Part shown: one piece after another, positions 34,326-43,431 of the stretch
Numbering within the stretch: the first letter of the stretch is position 1
Layout: the number at the start of each line of letters is the position of its first letter
Origin: Microbacterium sp. SS28
Lineage (GTDB): Bacteria; Actinomycetota; Actinomycetes; Actinomycetales; Microbacteriaceae
Direction of reading: 5' to 3'
DNA: 64,000 nt
NCBI RefSeq assembly: GCF_022761035.1
Contig: NZ_JAKWJP010000002.1
Location: 186,001 to 250,000 of the forward strand
The notes under the pieces: model-generated
Told to the model about the DNA's origin: nothing
The model's input: only the letters and a program-made list of their open reading frames with translations
The model's database searches: none
Position numbers and translations under genes: made by a program

Positions 34326-34360
34326 ATTCAACTGATTGGTACAGTACCCTTTGGTTGAAT
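34326..34360. promoter_or_regulatory. ArsR operator: nested palindrome
   Basis: Outer arms ATTCAAC (34326-34332) and GTTGAAT (34354-34360) and inner arms GGTAC (34338-34342) and GTACC (34344-34348) share the same centre at 34343. The element covers a minus-strand TACTGT that could be the -10 of arsR, which starts 14 bases away. Dyads with TTCAAC/GTTGAA ends are known for ArsR regulators paired with SRPBCC proteins. Confidence 0.6.
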
Positions 34361-34387
34361 AGCTGTCAAGATGTCGGATGCCGCGGC

Positions 34388-34393
34388 TACCGT
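34388..34393 (+). promoter_or_regulatory. -10 element of the DHFR-like reductase gene (leaderless type)
   Basis: TACCGT is followed by six bases and the ATG at 34400. Confidence 0.5.
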
Positions 34394-34399
34394 AAGCGC

Positions 34400-34966
34400 A
34401 TGACGCGCTTGATCTTCAACACCGCGACGACGCTCGACGGCTACATCGCCGATCCCGCCGACTCGCTGTCGTGGCTCTTCACCGTCCCCGGAGCGGGCGA
34501 GGCCGAGAGCGACTTCGGCGGCTTCCTCGCGACGATCGGGGCCCTCGTGATGGGCTCGACCACGTACGAGTGGATCCTGCACCACGAGGACCTGCTCGCA
34601 CACCCCGAGCGCTGGCAGCGCTCCTACGCCGACCGGCTCTCGATCGTCATGACCTCGCGCGATCTGCCTGCTGTCCCCGGCGCACGGCTGCACTTCCGCT
34701 CCGGCTCCGTGGCCGACGTCTGGGCAGAGCTGCAGGAGGCCGCTGAGGGAAAGGACGTGTGGGTCGTGGGCGGTGGCGACCTCGTCGGGCAGTTCGCCGA
34801 CGCGGGCCTCCTCGACGAGGTCCGGGTGTCGGTCGCGCCCGTGACCCTCGGGGCGGGCAGACCGCTCCTTCCCCGACGAATCGAGTCCGACCGGCTCACG
34901 CTGGAATCCGTGGCACAGAAGGGTCAGTTCGCCGAGCTCGTCTACCGCGTCACGGGACGGGCCTGA
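34400..34966 (+). CDS. Dihydrofolate-reductase-family protein (RibD C-terminal-like)
   Basis: NADPH-dependent reductase-like protein (188 residues) of the RibD_C/DHFR fold. The opening LIFNTATTLDGYIADP, the GALVMGSTTYEWIL block and the C-terminal DVWVVGGGDLVGQFADAGLLDEVRV are family signatures. The true substrate is unknown; most such genes are not folate enzymes. A leaderless-type -10 precedes the ATG. It diverges from arsR and converges on the GDSL gene with four bases between stops. Confidence 0.85.
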   Translation: MTRLIFNTATTLDGYIADPADSLSWLFTVPGAGEAESDFGGFLATIGALVMGSTTYEWILHHEDLLAHPERWQRSYADRLSIVMTSRDLPAVPGARLHFRSGSVADVWAELQEAAEGKDVWVVGGGDLVGQFADAGLLDEVRVSVAPVTLGAGRPLLPRRIESDRLTLESVAQKGQFAELVYRVTGRA

Positions 34967-34970
34967 GGCG

Positions 34971-35735
34971 TCAGGCCTCCGAAGGGTCGAACGTCGCCCA
35001 CGTCGCGAACTTCGGCTCACGTCCGTCACCCGACGACGTGCCGGTCATGCGGCGACGCACCCAGGGTCCGACGTGCTCCCGGTAGTACGAGGTCGACCGC
35101 ACCGCCGCGGCGGGCGGCAGCGCCGGCAGCGACCACCACGCGGCCGGGGGCTCGAGCCCCAGGGCGGTCAGCACACGGGCGGCGACGCGGTGGTGACCGC
35201 GAGCGTTCATGTGCAGGCGATCCTCGGACCAGTAGCCCGGCGTCGACAGTTCGCGGTCAGGCCAGTTGAGCGCACGGATGACGTCGGGGCGCTCGTCCAG
35301 GCGCACTCCGACGGCAGCCGACAGCACATCGCCGCGGCGCTGGAAGACGCGGCCCATCGGCAGCTGCGGCGACGGGTTCGCCCCCGAGAGCACGATGAGC
35401 TGCACGCCCTCTTCGTCGCATCGACGGATGACATGGTCGAAGGCCTCCACGATCCGCGAAAGGGACGCGCGGGGCCGGAGCATGTCGTTGCCTCCCCCGT
35501 TGAACGAGAGATGCGTCGGCTTCAGGGCGAGTGCCGGCTCGAGCTGCTGGTCGACGATCGGCCACACGAGCTTGCCGCGGATCGCGAAGTTCGCGTACTC
35601 GACGGGCTCGTCCGTCGCGTCGGCCCAGCCGTGGGCGACGAGGTCCGCCCAGCCGCGCACGCGGCCGTCGGGCAGATCGTCGCCGACGCCCTCGGTGAAC
35701 GAGTCGCCGATCGCGACGTAACGAACAGATGCCAC
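34971..35735 (-). CDS. SGNH/GDSL hydrolase
   Basis: Esterase/lipase of the SGNH fold, 254 residues, no signal peptide. Block I is YVAIGDSFTEGVGDDL with nucleophile Ser12, block II glycine is near IRGKLVWP, block III Asn is in FNGGGNDMLRP, and block V Asp-x-x-His is in DRLHMNARGH. Acts on an acyl or acetyl ester, substrate unknown. GTG start with TAGGCT six bases before. Confidence 0.88.
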   Translation of the reverse strand: MASVRYVAIGDSFTEGVGDDLPDGRVRGWADLVAHGWADATDEPVEYANFAIRGKLVWPIVDQQLEPALALKPTHLSFNGGGNDMLRPRASLSRIVEAFDHVIRRCDEEGVQLIVLSGANPSPQLPMGRVFQRRGDVLSAAVGVRLDERPDVIRALNWPDRELSTPGYWSEDRLHMNARGHHRVAARVLTALGLEPPAAWWSLPALPPAAAVRSTSYYREHVGPWVRRRMTGTSSGDGREPKFATWATFDPSEA

Positions 35736-35741
35736 CGGCCC

Positions 35742-35747
35742 AGCCTA
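35742..35747 (-). promoter_or_regulatory. -10 element of the GDSL hydrolase gene (leaderless type)
   Basis: TAGGCT on the minus strand, six bases before the GTG at 35735; it lies across the stop of the upstream MFS gene region. Confidence 0.5.
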
Positions 35748-35754
35748 GGCGGGT

Positions 35755-37116
35755 TCAGCGATCGTCCAGCGCCCGACCGCGGCGATCGAGGAGACCCCAC
35801 GCGGCGATCGCGGCGACAGCGAAGAAGGCGGCGAAGAGGACGAAGAGCGCGGGGGCTCCGCCGAGCGCGAGCATCGGCGGGACGGTGAGCGGCGCCACGA
35901 TCGATGCGATGCGACCGGCGCCGGCTGCCCAGCCGGAACCCGTCGCCCGCAGAGAGGTCGGATACATCTCGGGGGTCACGGCGTACAGCGCGCCCCACGC
36001 TCCGAGGTTGAAGAACGACAGCGCCATGCCCGTCGCGATGATGGCGGGCTCGCCCGCGGCGGTGCCGAACAGGATTGCGGAAACGGCGGACCCTGCCAGG
36101 AAGATCGAGAGCGTCGCGCGGCGGCCCCAGACCTCGATGAGCCACGCAGCTACGGCGTACCCGGGCAGCTGTGCGAGCGTGATGATGAACGTGAACCCGA
36201 ACGACCGGACGAGGTCGTAGCCCTGCGCGACGAGGATCGTCGGGATCCAGATGAAGGCGCCGTAGTAGGAGAAGTTGACGCAGAACCAGACCAGCCACAG
36301 GCACGCCGTGCGGACGCGGAACTCCCGACCCCAGAGCAGTCGCAGGCGCTCGCGCGTGGTCGGGGCGGCGGGCATCTCCGGCGAAGCGGATGCCGTCTGC
36401 TCCTTCGAGGGAAGGGGCTGCGCCGTCGGCGCAGCGACCTCGGCCTCGAATGCACGCACGACGGCGTCCGCATCGGCGAGGCGGCCCCGTCGCTCGAGCC
36501 AGCGCGCCGACTCGGGCAGCCCCCAGCGCACGATGAGCGCATACACGGCGGGGATCGCGCCCAGCGCGAACGCCCACCGCCATCCGTTCTCGGAGGTCGG
36601 GATCACGAAGTAGCCGATCAGCGCCGCCGCCGTCCAGCCGACGGCCCAGAAGGCCTCGAGCAGCACGACCATGCGCCCCCGGATTCGCGCGGGCGCGAAC
36701 TCGCTCACATACGTCGAAGCCACCGGCAGCTCGGCGCCGAGTCCGAGGCCCACGAAGAACCGCAGGATCAGGAGCAGTGCGAGCCCGCCGACGAGCGCGC
36801 TCGCGCCCGTCGCAAGCCCATAGACGATGAGCGTCAGGGCGAAGACCTGCCGCCGGCCGAACCGATCCGCAAGCAGTCCGCCCACGCTCGCGCCGATCGC
36901 CATCCCCACGAACCCGATCGAGGCGATCCACGCGGCCTCGGTGGGCTCGAGCGACCACTGCTGTGCGAGCGCCGCGATGATGAAGGAGATGAGGCCGACG
37001 TCCATCGCATCGAGGGCCCAGCCGACGCCCGAGCCCGTCAGCACACGGAGGTGCCGCCGGGTGAAGGGCAGTCGGTCGAGCCGTTCCGACACCGTCGCGG
37101 TCGAGGCATCCGTCAT
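35755..37116 (-). CDS. MFS transporter, aromatic acid/sugar-porter type
   Basis: Major facilitator permease of 453 residues with twelve predicted spans. The signature LLADRFGRRQVF in loop 2-3 and the central FAPARIRGRMVVLLEAFWAVG match the AAHS/sugar-porter and NiaP-like group, whose substrates are aromatic acids or nicotinate; the substrate here is uncertain. A long cytoplasmic loop (about 215-265) separates the halves. Only 19 bases separate its stop from the next start, so the GDSL gene may be cotranscribed as well as having its own promoter. Confidence 0.85.
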   Translation of the reverse strand: MTDASTATVSERLDRLPFTRRHLRVLTGSGVGWALDAMDVGLISFIIAALAQQWSLEPTEAAWIASIGFVGMAIGASVGGLLADRFGRRQVFALTLIVYGLATGASALVGGLALLLILRFFVGLGLGAELPVASTYVSEFAPARIRGRMVVLLEAFWAVGWTAAALIGYFVIPTSENGWRWAFALGAIPAVYALIVRWGLPESARWLERRGRLADADAVVRAFEAEVAAPTAQPLPSKEQTASASPEMPAAPTTRERLRLLWGREFRVRTACLWLVWFCVNFSYYGAFIWIPTILVAQGYDLVRSFGFTFIITLAQLPGYAVAAWLIEVWGRRATLSIFLAGSAVSAILFGTAAGEPAIIATGMALSFFNLGAWGALYAVTPEMYPTSLRATGSGWAAGAGRIASIVAPLTVPPMLALGGAPALFVLFAAFFAVAAIAAWGLLDRRGRALDDR

Positions 37117-37122
37117 GTCGTC

Positions 37123-37128
37123 ATCGTA
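37123..37128 (-). promoter_or_regulatory. -10 element of the MFS gene (leaderless type)
   Basis: TACGAT on the minus strand, six bases before the ATG at 37116. Confidence 0.45.
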
Positions 37129-37153
37129 CGGATGCCGGGACCGGTGCGGTGCG

Positions 37154-38197
37154 CTACGCGAGCAGCTCGCGGACGCGCGGCGCGACCTCGGCTCCGTACA
37201 GCTCGATCGAGCGCATCATGCGCTCGTGCGACAGCGTGCCGGTCGAGAACTTCATGTCGAAGCGATCGAGCCCCAGCGTGCGGACCGTGTCGGCGATCTT
37301 GCGTGCGACGGTGTCGGGCGAGCCCACGTAGAGGGCGCCCTCCGGGCCGACGTCGTGCTGGAAGCGCAGCCGGTTGTACGCGGGCCATCCGCGCTCGCGG
37401 CCGATCGTGTTGTTCATCGCCTCGAAGCCTTCGTAGGCCTCGTCCCATGCCTGCTGGTCGGTCTCGGCGACGTGACCCGGCGAGTGCACGCCAACCGGCA
37501 GGGGGTCGCGGCCGAACGAGTCGAGCGACCGCTGGTAGAGGTCGGTGAAGACGCGGAAGCGATGTGCGGGACCGCCGATGATCGCGAGCATGAGGCCGTA
37601 GCCGTAGCGGGCTGCGCGCACGGCGGACTCCGGCGTGCCGCCCACGCCGACCCACGCGCGGATCCCGTTCTCGGTCTTGGGGAAGACGTCGGCGTCTTCG
37701 AGCGACGCGCGCGTCGAGCCCGACCATGTGACGGGCTTCTCGGTCAGCAGCTGCGAGAAGAGGGCGAGCTTCTCGTCGAAGAGCAGCTCGTAGTCGCGCA
37801 GGTCGTAGCCGAACAGCGGGAAGGACTCGACGAACGAGCCCCGACCGAGGATGACCTCGGCCCGCCCGTTCGAGATGGCGTCGAGCGTCGCGAACCGCTC
37901 GTAGACCCGCACAGGGTCGTCGCTGGAGAGCACCGTGACCGCAGTGCCGAGATGGATGGCCTTCGTGCGTGCCGCGGCGGCCGCGAGCACGATCTCGGGG
38001 CTCGAGACGGCGAACTCGGGTCGGTGGTGCTCCCCCACCCCGAAGAACGACAGCCCGACCTCATCGGCGAGGACCGCCTGATCGACGACGTTGCGGATCG
38101 TCTCGGCGTCGCTCAGGAGCCGTCCGGAGGCGTCGCGCGTGACATCGCCGAAGGTGTCGAGACCGAGCTCGAGCTGAGAGGGATCGCTGATGGCCAT
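37154..38197 (-). CDS. LLM-class flavin-dependent oxidoreductase
   Basis: Bacterial-luciferase-like monooxygenase/dehydrogenase fold, 347 residues, using reduced FMN or F420. Opening LELGLDTFGDVTRD, then LADEVGLSFFGVGEHHRPEFAVSSPEIVLAAAAART and ILGRGSFVESFPLFGYDL are typical. Substrate unknown. The ATG at 38197 follows AAAGGATGG; a longer frame extends into the divergent neighbour and is rejected. Divergent from the phosphoribosyltransferase gene. Confidence 0.87.
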   Translation of the reverse strand: MAISDPSQLELGLDTFGDVTRDASGRLLSDAETIRNVVDQAVLADEVGLSFFGVGEHHRPEFAVSSPEIVLAAAAARTKAIHLGTAVTVLSSDDPVRVYERFATLDAISNGRAEVILGRGSFVESFPLFGYDLRDYELLFDEKLALFSQLLTEKPVTWSGSTRASLEDADVFPKTENGIRAWVGVGGTPESAVRAARYGYGLMLAIIGGPAHRFRVFTDLYQRSLDSFGRDPLPVGVHSPGHVAETDQQAWDEAYEGFEAMNNTIGRERGWPAYNRLRFQHDVGPEGALYVGSPDTVARKIADTVRTLGLDRFDMKFSTGTLSHERMMRSIELYGAEVAPRVRELLA

Positions 38198-38314
38198 GAT
38201 CCATCCTTTCATTCGTCTGCATAGAACCCCGGTCGGGTTCTCGACATTCCCTCCGAGCCCGCCACTCCCCTGCTGCCGCCGCTGCGGACCCTGTGCCGCC
38301 TGATGGCCCGCGCG

Positions 38315-38320
38315 TAGGGT
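38315..38320 (+). promoter_or_regulatory. -10 element of the phosphoribosyltransferase gene (leaderless type)
   Basis: TAGGGT followed by six bases and the GTG at 38327. Confidence 0.5.
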
Positions 38321-38326
38321 GAGGCC

Positions 38327-38953
38327 GTGGCCATCTTCCCCGATCGCGTCCACGCGGGTCGAGAGCTCGCCGCAGCACTCGCGCAGTGGGCGACCACGGA
38401 TGCCGTCGTCCTCGGCATCCCCCGCGGGGGCGTCGTCGTCGCCGCCGAGGTCGCCCACGCGCTGGGACTGCCCCTCGACGCCGCCGTCGTGCGCAAGCTC
38501 GGCACGCCCCACCACGAGGAGTACGCCGTCGGCGCGATCGCGGACGGCGTCCGCGTCGTCGACCCCGAGGCGATCCGCCGGGGAGCCGTAACGCCCGATC
38601 AGCTCGCATCGGTCGAGACCGCCGAGCGGGCTGAGCTCGCGAGGCGCAGTGCGCTGTTCGCGCCGCATCCCGTCGACGTCACCGGCCGGCCCGCGATCAT
38701 CGTCGACGACGGCGTCGCGACGGGTGCCACCGCGACCGCTGCGTGCCGCGCCGTGAAGGCGCGCGGCGCGCGGCACGTCGTGCTGGCGGTGCCCGTGGCA
38801 CCGGCATCCTGGATCCCCGAAGACGTCGACGAGTACGTGTGCCCGCATCGCGAACGCGGCTTCTGGGCGGTCGGCGAGTACTACGACGACTTCACCCAGA
38901 CACGGGACGAGGAGGTCGCACGCCTGCTCGCGCGCGACCCCGCCGAGGAGTAG
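38327..38953 (+). CDS. Phosphoribosyltransferase-family protein
   Basis: PRTase-fold protein of 208 residues. The PRPP motif AIIVDDGVATGATATAA (about 124-140) is intact, and the N-terminal LGIPRGGVVVAAEVAHALGLPLDAAVVRKLG gives the PPi loop. The family (often called PRT-like or Pribosyltran) acts on an unknown acceptor and is sometimes fused to an esterase; here it stands alone. Converges on the DUF885 gene. Confidence 0.85.
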   Translation: MAIFPDRVHAGRELAAALAQWATTDAVVLGIPRGGVVVAAEVAHALGLPLDAAVVRKLGTPHHEEYAVGAIADGVRVVDPEAIRRGAVTPDQLASVETAERAELARRSALFAPHPVDVTGRPAIIVDDGVATGATATAACRAVKARGARHVVLAVPVAPASWIPEDVDEYVCPHRERGFWAVGEYYDDFTQTRDEEVARLLARDPAEE

Positions 38954-38980
38954 AGCCGGCAGGCTCAGGCCTCGACGGGC

Positions 38981-40654
38981 TCAGCCGACGAGCGCCGTGC
39001 GAAGGGTGTCGAGACCGACGCCGCCGATGCCGAGGGCGCACTGGTGGAACGCCTTGATCGAGAACGCGTCGCCCTCGGTCTCGGCCACCTCGTCACGCAG
39101 CTGCTCCCAGATGCGCTGCCCCACCTTGTACGACGGAGCCTGACCCGGCCAGCCGAGGTAGCGGTTGACCTCGAAGCGGATGAACTCGTCGGGCATGTTG
39201 ACGTTGTGCCGCATGAACTCCAGCGCGTACGCGGCGTCCCACGGGCCCGACTCGTCGGGGCGCGTCTTGGACAGGTGCACGCCGATGTCGAGCACGACAC
39301 GCGCGGCGCGCATGCGCTGGCCGTCGAGCATGCCGAGGCGGTCGGCCGGATCGTCGAGGTAGCCCAGCTGCTGCATGAGGCGCTCGGCGTACAGCGCCCA
39401 CCCCTCTGCGTGGCCCGACGTGCCCGCGAGCAGGCGCCGCCACGAGTTGAGCTCGGCGCGGTTGTAGACCGCCTGCGCAATCTGCAGATGATGCCCGGGG
39501 ACGCCCTCGTGGTACACCGTGGTGAGCTCGCGCCACGTGTCGAACTCGTCGACACCCTCGGGGACCGACCACCACATGCGGCCCGGGCGCGAGAAGTCGT
39601 CGGTCGGGCCCGTGTAGTAGATCCCGCCTTCGTTGGTCGGGGCGATCATGCACTCGAGCCGGCGGATCGGCTCGGGGATGTCGAAGTGCGTCCTGCCGAG
39701 CTCCTCGACGGCCCGGTCGCTCGTCTCCTGCATCCAGCGCTGCAGCGCCTCGGTGCCCTGGAGCTTGCGCGAGGCGTCCTGCTCGAGGAACGCGACGGCC
39801 TCTTCGACGCTCGCTCCCGCCTTGATCTCGTGCGCGATCGACTCCTGCTCGGCGACCATGCGCGCGAGCTCTTCGACGCCCCACTCGTACGTCTCGTCGA
39901 GGTCGATCGTCGCGCCGAGGAAGCGGCGCGAGTGCAGCGCATAGAGGTCGCGGCCGACGGCGTCCTGCTCCGACGCCTCGGGGGCGAGCTCGTTCGCGAG
40001 GAACTGCGCGAGCTCGTCGTATGCGACGCGGGCGGCGCCTGCGCCCTCTGAGATTTCACGGGCGAGGGATGCCGGCAGCTGACCCTCGTCGGGAGCCGCC
40101 TCGGCAGCGAACCCCGCGAAGAAACCCGTGTCGCTCGTGTAGCGCCCGATCTGCGTCACGACCTCGGACACCTGACGGCGTGCCGGCACGACTCCGCGCG
40201 CGATGCCCTCGCGGAGCGTCGCGACATAGCCGTCGACGGCCCCGGGGAGCGCCCTGAGGCGCTTGGCGACGACGCTCCAGTCGTCGACCGTGCTCGTGGG
40301 CATGAGGTCGAAGACGGAGCGGATGTCTTGGGCCGGCGACGCGATGACGTTGAGGTCGCGCAGGTGGGACTGCGCGTCGTGCAGCTCGAGCGAGAGCCGC
40401 AGCTCGCGAGTCAGGTCCTCCTTCGTCACCTCGTCGACGGGGTCGACGGGCGCGGCGGTCTCGAGCGCCGAGAGCGTCGCGCGGGTCGCCTCGACGACGC
40501 GCTCCTGGCCCTCGGGCGAGAAGTCCGCGTACCGGTCGTTGTGCTCGCTCTTGCCGATGTAGGTGGCCAGTGAGGGATCGAGCTCGGCGAGCGTGTCGAC
40601 CCATGCGTCGGCGATCGCGTCGATCGGAGTACCGGGCCGAGGGGAAGCAGTCAT
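38981..40654 (-). CDS. DUF885-family putative metallopeptidase
   Basis: 557-residue cytoplasmic protein of the DUF885 family, related to M32-like or HExxH zinc peptidases. The motif VYHEGVPGHHLQ near residue 370 (HExxPGHH) is the probable zinc site, with a further Glu in SGHAEGWALYAERL about 45 residues on. No signal peptide. Function unproven. A TAGGCT hexamer six bases before the ATG suggests a leaderless transcript. Confidence 0.85.
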   Translation of the reverse strand: MTASPRPGTPIDAIADAWVDTLAELDPSLATYIGKSEHNDRYADFSPEGQERVVEATRATLSALETAAPVDPVDEVTKEDLTRELRLSLELHDAQSHLRDLNVIASPAQDIRSVFDLMPTSTVDDWSVVAKRLRALPGAVDGYVATLREGIARGVVPARRQVSEVVTQIGRYTSDTGFFAGFAAEAAPDEGQLPASLAREISEGAGAARVAYDELAQFLANELAPEASEQDAVGRDLYALHSRRFLGATIDLDETYEWGVEELARMVAEQESIAHEIKAGASVEEAVAFLEQDASRKLQGTEALQRWMQETSDRAVEELGRTHFDIPEPIRRLECMIAPTNEGGIYYTGPTDDFSRPGRMWWSVPEGVDEFDTWRELTTVYHEGVPGHHLQIAQAVYNRAELNSWRRLLAGTSGHAEGWALYAERLMQQLGYLDDPADRLGMLDGQRMRAARVVLDIGVHLSKTRPDESGPWDAAYALEFMRHNVNMPDEFIRFEVNRYLGWPGQAPSYKVGQRIWEQLRDEVAETEGDAFSIKAFHQCALGIGGVGLDTLRTALVG

Positions 40655-40660
40655 GCTTCG

Positions 40661-40666
40661 AGCCTA
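40661..40666 (-). promoter_or_regulatory. -10 element of the DUF885 gene (leaderless type)
   Basis: TAGGCT on the minus strand, six bases before the ATG at 40654. Confidence 0.5.
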
Positions 40667-40733
40667 TGTACGCGACCGCGTCGCAGCCAACCCGGCACCC
40701 GGTTCCGTCGTGCCCGAGCGTCGGTGCGCCGCG

Positions 40734-43373
40734 TCAGTGCGCCGCCTCGTTCCAGTCGCCGCCGCGGCCGATCTGCACATCGAGGGGCACCGAGAGCTGG
40801 GCGGCGCCGCCCATCTGCTCGCGCACGACGCGCTCCGCGGCGTCCCACTCGCCGTCGGCGACTTCGACGACGAGTTCGTCGTGGATCTGCATCAGAACGC
40901 GGGAGCGCAGGCCCTCGGCCGTGAAGTCGTCGTGGATGCGGAAGAGCGCGATCTTCATGATGTCGGCCGCGCTTCCCTGGATGGGCGCGTTGAGGGCCGC
41001 TCGCTCGGCGTTCTCGCGCAGGACGCGGTTGGGGCTCGCAAGGTCGGGGAACGGCCGCCGGCGCCCGAAGATCGTCTCGGTGTAGCCGTCGATGCGGGCC
41101 TGCTCGACCGATGAGCGCAGGTAGTCGCGCACGGCGCCGAACCGCGCGAAGTACTCCATCATGAGCTGCTTCGCCTCGGACTGCTCGATGCGCAGCTGCT
41201 TCGAGAGGCCGAACGCCGAGAGGCCGTACACGAGGCCGTACGACATCGCCTTGACCTTCGTGCGCATCTGCGACGTGACCTCTTCGGGCGCGACGCCGAA
41301 CACGCGCGCACCGACGAAGCGATGCAGGTCTTCGCCCGAGTTGAACGCCTCGATGAGCCCCGGGTCTTCCGAGAGGTGCGCCATGATGCGCATCTCGATC
41401 TGCGAGTAGTCGGCCGTGAGGAGGGTCTCGTAGCCTGCCCCCACCTCGAAGGCGGACCGGATGCGGCGGCTCTCCTCGGTGCGGACGGGGATGTTCTGCA
41501 GGTTCGGGTCGGTGCTCGAGAGACGGCCCGTCTGGCTGCCCGTCTGCAGATACGTCGTGCGCACCCGGCCGTCCGCCCCGATCGCGACGTCGAGCGACTC
41601 GATGATCTGGCGCAGCTTCGTCGCCTCGCGGTGCTGCAGGAGCAGGTCGAGGAACGGGTGGGGGTTCGTCTCCTGGAGGTCTGCGAGCACCGCGGCATCC
41701 GTCGAGTACCCCGTCTTCGTCTTGCGGGTCTTCGGGAGCTGCAGCTCGTCGAACAGCACCTCCTGCAGCTGCTTCGGCGAGCCGAGGTTGACCTCGCGTC
41801 CGATCGCGGCGTACGCATCAGCGGCGATCGCGTCGGCGCGCTCCCCCAGCTCGCGAGAGAACGTCGAGAGCTTCTCGTGCGAGACGGCGACGCCCGCGAG
41901 CTCCATGTCGGCGAGAGCCTGCAGGGTCGGCAGCTCGATGTCGGTGAGGACGGTGGAGACGGATGCCGCGAGCTCGCCGCGCACCGCCTCTGCGACGCGC
42001 AGGACGAACCACGACAGCTGACCCGCCGTCGCGCCCTCGGTCTCGGGCACGAGCTGCGTCGGGTCGGACTCGGGGAGGCTCTCGTCGAGGTAGCGCTCGA
42101 CGAGGTTGGCGAGGGTCTTGTCGGGGAAGCTCGGGCGCAGCAGCCAGCCGGCGAGGATCACGTCGAGCGCGAGACCGCCGACGCGCGCTCCGGCGCGCCG
42201 GAGAGCCTTGACCTGCGGCTTGGCGTCGCTGAAGACCTTGGGAGCGTCGGAGGCGAGCCACGGGCCGATGGCCTCGCCCACTTCGGGCGTCCAGGCGGAC
42301 TCGGCGGCGGCATCCTTCGACGCGAAGCCGAGTCGATCGGGCTGGCCGCCCGAGACGACGACCGTGACGCCGACCTCGCCCTGCGCCGCCTCGAGCCACG
42401 CGCGCAGCGCATCCGGAGCGAGCTCGGCGGGCGCGGGCATCGGCACCGCCGCGGCAGAGGTCACCGCGGCCATCTGCTGCTCGATGCCGGCGAGTTCGGC
42501 GACGCGTGGAATGAGCGTCTTGAACTCGAGGCGCGCGAAGATGTCGCGGACCGCCTGGGCGTCCATCGGCTGCACCTCGAGGTCGAGCGGGCCGAGCGGA
42601 AGCTCGACGTCGGTCAGGAGGCGGTTGAGCGAGCGGTTGCGTCGCACGTCGTCGAGATGCTCGCGCAGGTTGCCGCCGACGACGCCCGTGACCTTGTCGG
42701 CGTTCTCGAGCAGCGCATCGAGCGACCCGAACTGCGTGAGCCACTTGACGGCGGTCTTCTCGCCCACCTTCGGGACGCCAGGCAGGTTGTCGCTCGTCTC
42801 GCCGACGAGGGCCGCGATGTCGGGGTACTGCTCGGGAGGGACGCCGTACCGGTCGATGACGGCCTGCCGGTCGTAGCGCTTGAGCTGCGAGACGCCCTGC
42901 ACGTTCGGGTAGAGCAGCGTGACCTCGTCGTTCACGAGCTGGATCGTGTCGCGGTCGCCCGAGCAGACGAGCACGTCGAAGCCCGCGGCAGAGCCCTGTG
43001 TCGCGAGCGTCGCGAGGATGTCATCGGCCTCGATGTCTTCCTTCTGCAGCACCGGGATGCTCATCGCGGCGAGGCACTCCTGCAGCAGCGGGATCTGGCC
43101 CTTGAACTCGGACGGCGTCTCGGACCGGTTGGCCTTGTACTCGGAGTACGCGCGGGTGCGGAACGACTGGCGCGACGTGTCGAAGGCGATCACGAGATGC
43201 GTCGGCTTCTCGGCCTTGATGAGGTTGATGAGCATCGACAGGAACCCGTAGATCCCGTTCGTGTGCTGGCCGTCCTTCGTCGAGAAGTTGTCGACGGGGA
43301 GCGCATAGAAGGCCCGGTACGCGAGGGAATGGCCGTCGACGACCAGAAGGGTAGGCTTTGCGGAGTCCGTCAC
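40734..43373 (-). CDS. polA: DNA polymerase I
   Basis: Repair and Okazaki-fragment polymerase, 879 residues. Domain order: 5'-3' exonuclease (about 1-300, LLVVDGHSLAYRAFYAL), a degenerate 3'-5' exonuclease domain (about 310-480) in which the DxE exo motif is not seen, and the polymerase (about 490-879) with motif A TADYSQIEMRIMAH, motif B RTKVKAMSYGLVYGLSAFG and motif C QIHDELVVEV. The O-helix has Tyr where E. coli has Phe762, as in mycobacteria. GTG start with TAGGCT at leaderless spacing. Confidence 0.96.
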   Translation of the reverse strand: MTDSAKPTLLVVDGHSLAYRAFYALPVDNFSTKDGQHTNGIYGFLSMLINLIKAEKPTHLVIAFDTSRQSFRTRAYSEYKANRSETPSEFKGQIPLLQECLAAMSIPVLQKEDIEADDILATLATQGSAAGFDVLVCSGDRDTIQLVNDEVTLLYPNVQGVSQLKRYDRQAVIDRYGVPPEQYPDIAALVGETSDNLPGVPKVGEKTAVKWLTQFGSLDALLENADKVTGVVGGNLREHLDDVRRNRSLNRLLTDVELPLGPLDLEVQPMDAQAVRDIFARLEFKTLIPRVAELAGIEQQMAAVTSAAAVPMPAPAELAPDALRAWLEAAQGEVGVTVVVSGGQPDRLGFASKDAAAESAWTPEVGEAIGPWLASDAPKVFSDAKPQVKALRRAGARVGGLALDVILAGWLLRPSFPDKTLANLVERYLDESLPESDPTQLVPETEGATAGQLSWFVLRVAEAVRGELAASVSTVLTDIELPTLQALADMELAGVAVSHEKLSTFSRELGERADAIAADAYAAIGREVNLGSPKQLQEVLFDELQLPKTRKTKTGYSTDAAVLADLQETNPHPFLDLLLQHREATKLRQIIESLDVAIGADGRVRTTYLQTGSQTGRLSSTDPNLQNIPVRTEESRRIRSAFEVGAGYETLLTADYSQIEMRIMAHLSEDPGLIEAFNSGEDLHRFVGARVFGVAPEEVTSQMRTKVKAMSYGLVYGLSAFGLSKQLRIEQSEAKQLMMEYFARFGAVRDYLRSSVEQARIDGYTETIFGRRRPFPDLASPNRVLRENAERAALNAPIQGSAADIMKIALFRIHDDFTAEGLRSRVLMQIHDELVVEVADGEWDAAERVVREQMGGAAQLSVPLDVQIGRGGDWNEAAH

Positions 43374-43379
43374 CCTGCA

Positions 43380-43385
43380 AGCCTA
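43380..43385 (-). promoter_or_regulatory. -10 element of polA (leaderless type)
   Basis: TAGGCT on the minus strand, six bases before the polA GTG. Confidence 0.55.
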
Positions 43386-43431
43386 GACGCGGGGTGGGAC
43401 ACGAACCGATGCCCGCGAACCCGGACGGACG

